64,000 nt of DNA. Origin: Methylocystis sp. KS32 (GTDB lineage Bacteria > Pseudomonadota > Alphaproteobacteria > Rhizobiales > Beijerinckiaceae). A program made the position numbers and the translations under genes. The notes under the pieces are model-generated. The model did no database searches and had not been told where the DNA came from. It saw only the letters and a program-made list of their open reading frames with translations. Positions 61,399 through 64,000 of the stretch are shown piece after piece (the first letter of the stretch is position 1; each line of letters begins with the position of its first letter). Location: positions 213,828 through 277,827 of the forward strand of contig PHSQ01000005.1 of the NCBI GenBank assembly GCA_002862095.1, read 5' to 3'.

Positions 61399-64000
61399 AT
61401 GACGACGAATCCCGCTTCCACGGCCGCCTTCGCGGTCGCGCCCCTCCCTCTCGCGCCCCCCGCTCCGGCGACCGCCGACGCGCTGGCTCATGCTGCGCTG
61501 ATCATCCTTCCCCATCTCGAACGTGGCCAGCGTGTCGACGCACCGACGCTCCGGGCATCGATGGTCTCCGCCTTCGGCGGTTCCGACGCCGATGGCGCCT
61601 GGGACTGGAAGACCGCCTACGATGCCTGCGAAGCCGCGACCGTTCTGTTCCTGCGCAAGTTCAGCCCGGCCATCCGCGCGCGGGCATCTTCACCGGCCGC
61701 CATGCTGCCGATGCTGTCCAAGATCGCGGGCCTTCTGCCCACCCACACGCGCCGCTCCGAGGAGAGTCAGGCGCTTCAGCAATTCTCGACGCCGATCGCC
61801 CTCGGCCTCGCGGCCAGTGTCGCCGCCGCGATCACGCCGGCCGACGTCGTGCTTGAGCCTTCGGCCGGCACCGGGCTGCTCGCCATCCTCGCCGAACTCG
61901 GCGGCGGGTCACTCGTTCTCAATGAGCTGGCCGAGACGCGCGCCGGGCTGTTGGGTCATCTGTTCCCCGCCGTCGCTGTCACCCGCCACGACGCCGCGCA
62001 GATCCATGATCATCTCGACGCCAGCATCGTTCCAAGTGTCGTGCTCATGAACCCACCATTCTCCGCGCTCGCGAACGTCGATCGCCGCATGGCCGACGCC
62101 GCCCTGCGCCACATCGCCTCGGCACTCGCGCGTCTCGCCGAGGGCGGCCGATTAGTCGCGATCACCGGGGCGAGCTGCGCGCCCGACAATCCGGTGTGGG
62201 CCGACGCCTTCGTCCGGTTGCAGGAACGCGGGCGCATCGTGTTCTCGGCCGCCGTCGATGGATCGGTGTATGCCAAACATGGCACGACCATCGACACGCG
62301 GCTGACCGTGATCGACCGTCTGCCCGTCGCCGATCCGAGCGTGTTTCCGGCTTTGCGCGGTTGCGCCCCCGACGTCGCAACCCTGCTTGGTTGGATCGCG
62401 GAATCCGTTCCGCTAAGGCTCCCGCTTGCCACGCCAGTCATCACCCGCGCCACGGTTCGTCCCGCCGCCGCACGGCCGCGGCGCGTTGCGCCGTGCCCTG
62501 CCTCCGTCCCGGCCGCGACGCCCGAGCCGGAGGCGGTTGAGCTGACCTATGAGACCATCGACTGGATGCCGGTCGAGGGCGGTCACATCACCGAGGCGCT
62601 TTATGAAGGATACGGATTGCAGTCGATCCGTATTCCCAGTTCTCAGGCCCACCCCACCAGGCTGGTGCAATCGGCGGCGATGGCGTCGGTGGCGCCGCCC
62701 AAGCCAAGCTATCGGCCGCACCTGCCCGCCAATGTCGTCGCGGGCGGCATGTTGTCCGACGCCCAGCTCGAAAGTGTGATCACTGCCGGCGAGGCCCACT
62801 GCGGCCACCTCGCCGGATCGTGGAAGGTGGACGAGACTTTCGATATCGTCTCAGCCGCGCCCGATGACGCTGAGAACGCCGTCCGCTTCCGCCGCGGCTG
62901 GTTTCTCGGCGACGGCACCGGCGCCGGCAAGGGCCGACAGGTCGCCGGCGTCCTGCTCGACAACTGGCTGAAGGGCCGCCGCCGCGCGGTCTGGGTATCG
63001 AAATCCGACAAGCTAATCGAGGACGCCCAGCGCGATTGGTCGGCGCTCGGGCAGGAGCGGCTTCTGGTGACGCCGCTGTCGCGCTTCCGTCAGGGGACGG
63101 CGATCCGGTTGGAGCAAGGCGTCCTATTCACCACCTATGCCACGCTACGCTCCGACGCGAGGGACGAGAAGGTTTCGCGGGTCAGGCAGATCGTCGAATG
63201 GTTGGGCTCCGACTTCGACGGGGTCATCATTTTCGACGAGAGCCATGCCATGCAGAACGCAGCAGGCGGCAAGGGAGAACGCGGCGACCAGGCCGCCTCG
63301 CAGCAGGGCCGCGCCGGGCTTCGCCTCCAGCATGCGCTGCCGAACGCGCGTGTGGTCTATGTCTCGGCGACCGGCGCCACCACCGTCCACAATCTCGCCT
63401 ATGCCCAGCGACTTGGCCTCTGGGGCGGCGAAGATTTTCCCTTCGCCACACGGGCCGAGTTCGTCGAGGCGATCGAGGCCGGCGGTGTCGCGGCCATGGA
63501 AGTCCTGGCGCGCGACATGAAGGCGCTCGGCCTCTATGCCGCGCGATCGCTCAGCTACGAGGGCGTCGAATATGAGCTGGTCGAGCACCGGCTCACCGAC
63601 GAGCAGATCCGCATCTACGACGCCTATGCGGGCGCGTTCGGGGTCATCCACAACAATCTCGACGCCGCGCTGGCGGCGACCAACGTCACCGGCGAAACGG
63701 GCACGCTGAACGCGCAGGCCAAATCCGCCGCGCGGTCGGCTTTCGAGAGCACCAAGCAGCGTTTCTTCAACCATCTGATCACGGCGATCAAGACGCCTGC
63801 GCTGATCGCGGCGGTCGAGCGCGATCTGACGGCTGGCCATGCCGCCGTCATCCAGATCGTCTCGACCGGCGAGGCGCTGATGGAGCGCCGCCTTGCCGAG
63901 ATTCCGACCGAGGAATGGGGCGACGTTCAGGTCGACATCACTCCACGCGAGTACGTGCTGGATTATCTGGCGCACAGCTTCCCGACCCAGCTCTACGAGC
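61399..64000 (+). CDS. methyltransferase - Strawberry notch helicase (partial)
   Basis: The frame is open from the ATG at 61399 to the right edge, more than 860 residues without a stop. An N-terminal methyltransferase domain has VVLEPSAGTGLLAI (SAM site) near residue 155 and VVLMNPPFSALA (NPPF, adenine N6-type) near 215. A DNA/RNA helicase of the Strawberry notch family follows: GWFLGDGTGAGKGRQ (Walker A) near 510, VIIFDESHAMQN (DESH) near 615 and VVYVSATGATT. It is a hallmark of ICE and plasmid backbones in alphaproteobacteria and probably modifies and remodels element DNA. The C-terminal helicase half is outside the window. Confidence 0.9.
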   Translation, partial: MTTNPASTAAFAVAPLPLAPPAPATADALAHAALIILPHLERGQRVDAPTLRASMVSAFGGSDADGAWDWKTAYDACEAATVLFLRKFSPAIRARASSPAAMLPMLSKIAGLLPTHTRRSEESQALQQFSTPIALGLAASVAAAITPADVVLEPSAGTGLLAILAELGGGSLVLNELAETRAGLLGHLFPAVAVTRHDAAQIHDHLDASIVPSVVLMNPPFSALANVDRRMADAALRHIASALARLAEGGRLVAITGASCAPDNPVWADAFVRLQERGRIVFSAAVDGSVYAKHGTTIDTRLTVIDRLPVADPSVFPALRGCAPDVATLLGWIAESVPLRLPLATPVITRATVRPAAARPRRVAPCPASVPAATPEPEAVELTYETIDWMPVEGGHITEALYEGYGLQSIRIPSSQAHPTRLVQSAAMASVAPPKPSYRPHLPANVVAGGMLSDAQLESVITAGEAHCGHLAGSWKVDETFDIVSAAPDDAENAVRFRRGWFLGDGTGAGKGRQVAGVLLDNWLKGRRRAVWVSKSDKLIEDAQRDWSALGQERLLVTPLSRFRQGTAIRLEQGVLFTTYATLRSDARDEKVSRVRQIVEWLGSDFDGVIIFDESHAMQNAAGGKGERGDQAASQQGRAGLRLQHALPNARVVYVSATGATTVHNLAYAQRLGLWGGEDFPFATRAEFVEAIEAGGVAAMEVLARDMKALGLYAARSLSYEGVEYELVEHRLTDEQIRIYDAYAGAFGVIHNNLDAALAATNVTGETGTLNAQAKSAARSAFESTKQRFFNHLITAIKTPALIAAVERDLTAGHAAVIQIVSTGEALMERRLAEIPTEEWGDVQVDITPREYVLDYLAHSFPTQLYE

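Overview
The window is high-GC DNA with the gene style of an alphaproteobacterium (probably Hyphomicrobiales, Rhodospirillales or Acetobacterales; the species cannot be read from the sequence). It is almost entirely accessory DNA: conjugative-element backbone, resistance cargo and many insertion sequences (IS630, ISNCY remnant, IS256, IS5 and three IS110/IS1111-type elements). No rRNA, CRISPR array or chromosomal housekeeping block is visible.

1-9.3 kb: a PD-(D/E)XK protein converges on a leftward set encoding a 5'-nucleotidase, an AddB-like Fe-S nuclease and an AddA-like UvrD helicase-nuclease. Two of these three carry a one-base frameshift, and an IS630 element sits 12 bp upstream of the nucleotidase start. 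9.6-26.8 kb: a trbB-C-D-E-J-K-L-F-G-I mating-pair-formation cluster followed by a DUF2274 gene and a convergent LysR gene, the usual tail of alphaproteobacterial integrative conjugative elements (ICEs). trbJ is split by 6.5 kb containing an ISNCY remnant, a lipoprotein-type phospholipase D gene and an IS256 element that is itself broken by two IS1111-type insertions.

27.3-28.9 kb: a 3' fragment of tRNA-Gly(GCC), which is an attachment-site scar, then a P4-type tyrosine integrase. A trb tail on one side of the scar and an integrase head on the other suggest a junction between two ICEs in tandem. 29-43 kb is a large arsenic island. It holds arsR (its end lies in an IS5 element), arsC, a GAPDH paralogue and arsJ (arsenate removal as 1-arseno-3-phosphoglycerate), a methyltransferase-like membrane protein, and a PadR regulator with a Cys-rich flavoprotein and an MFS exporter. 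It continues with arsR, an arsD-AhpD fusion, arsA and acr3, and ends with a truncated oxidoreductase, DsrE, an FmdE-like protein and a third IS1111-type element.

44-55.2 kb: a class II glutamine amidotransferase, a two-component system divergent from a Spy/CpxP-like periplasmic protein, a thiolase, a DUF2156 protein, a P1B-4 metal ATPase, and an arsR-arsP-like permease-thioredoxin-osmC set with a clear operator. 55.5-64 kb returns to ICE backbone: ardC, a large ParB-like protein, DUF6878, DUF6915, an unknown protein, DUF6927, and a methyltransferase-Strawberry-notch helicase that runs off the right edge.

The strongest leads are non-coding. The three IS1111-type elements share a structured 3' region with a constant hairpin stem and a variable loop (candidate bridge/seekRNA), and a 5' leader in which the terminal repeat recurs inverted at the start codon. 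Three ICE backbone genes (ardC, parB-like, helicase) share a purine-rich leader hairpin with compensating base changes. Among proteins, the ArsD-AhpD fusion, the Cys-pair PadR and the nucleotidase-AddB-AddA set stand out. All assignments come from reading the sequence; no database search was run.
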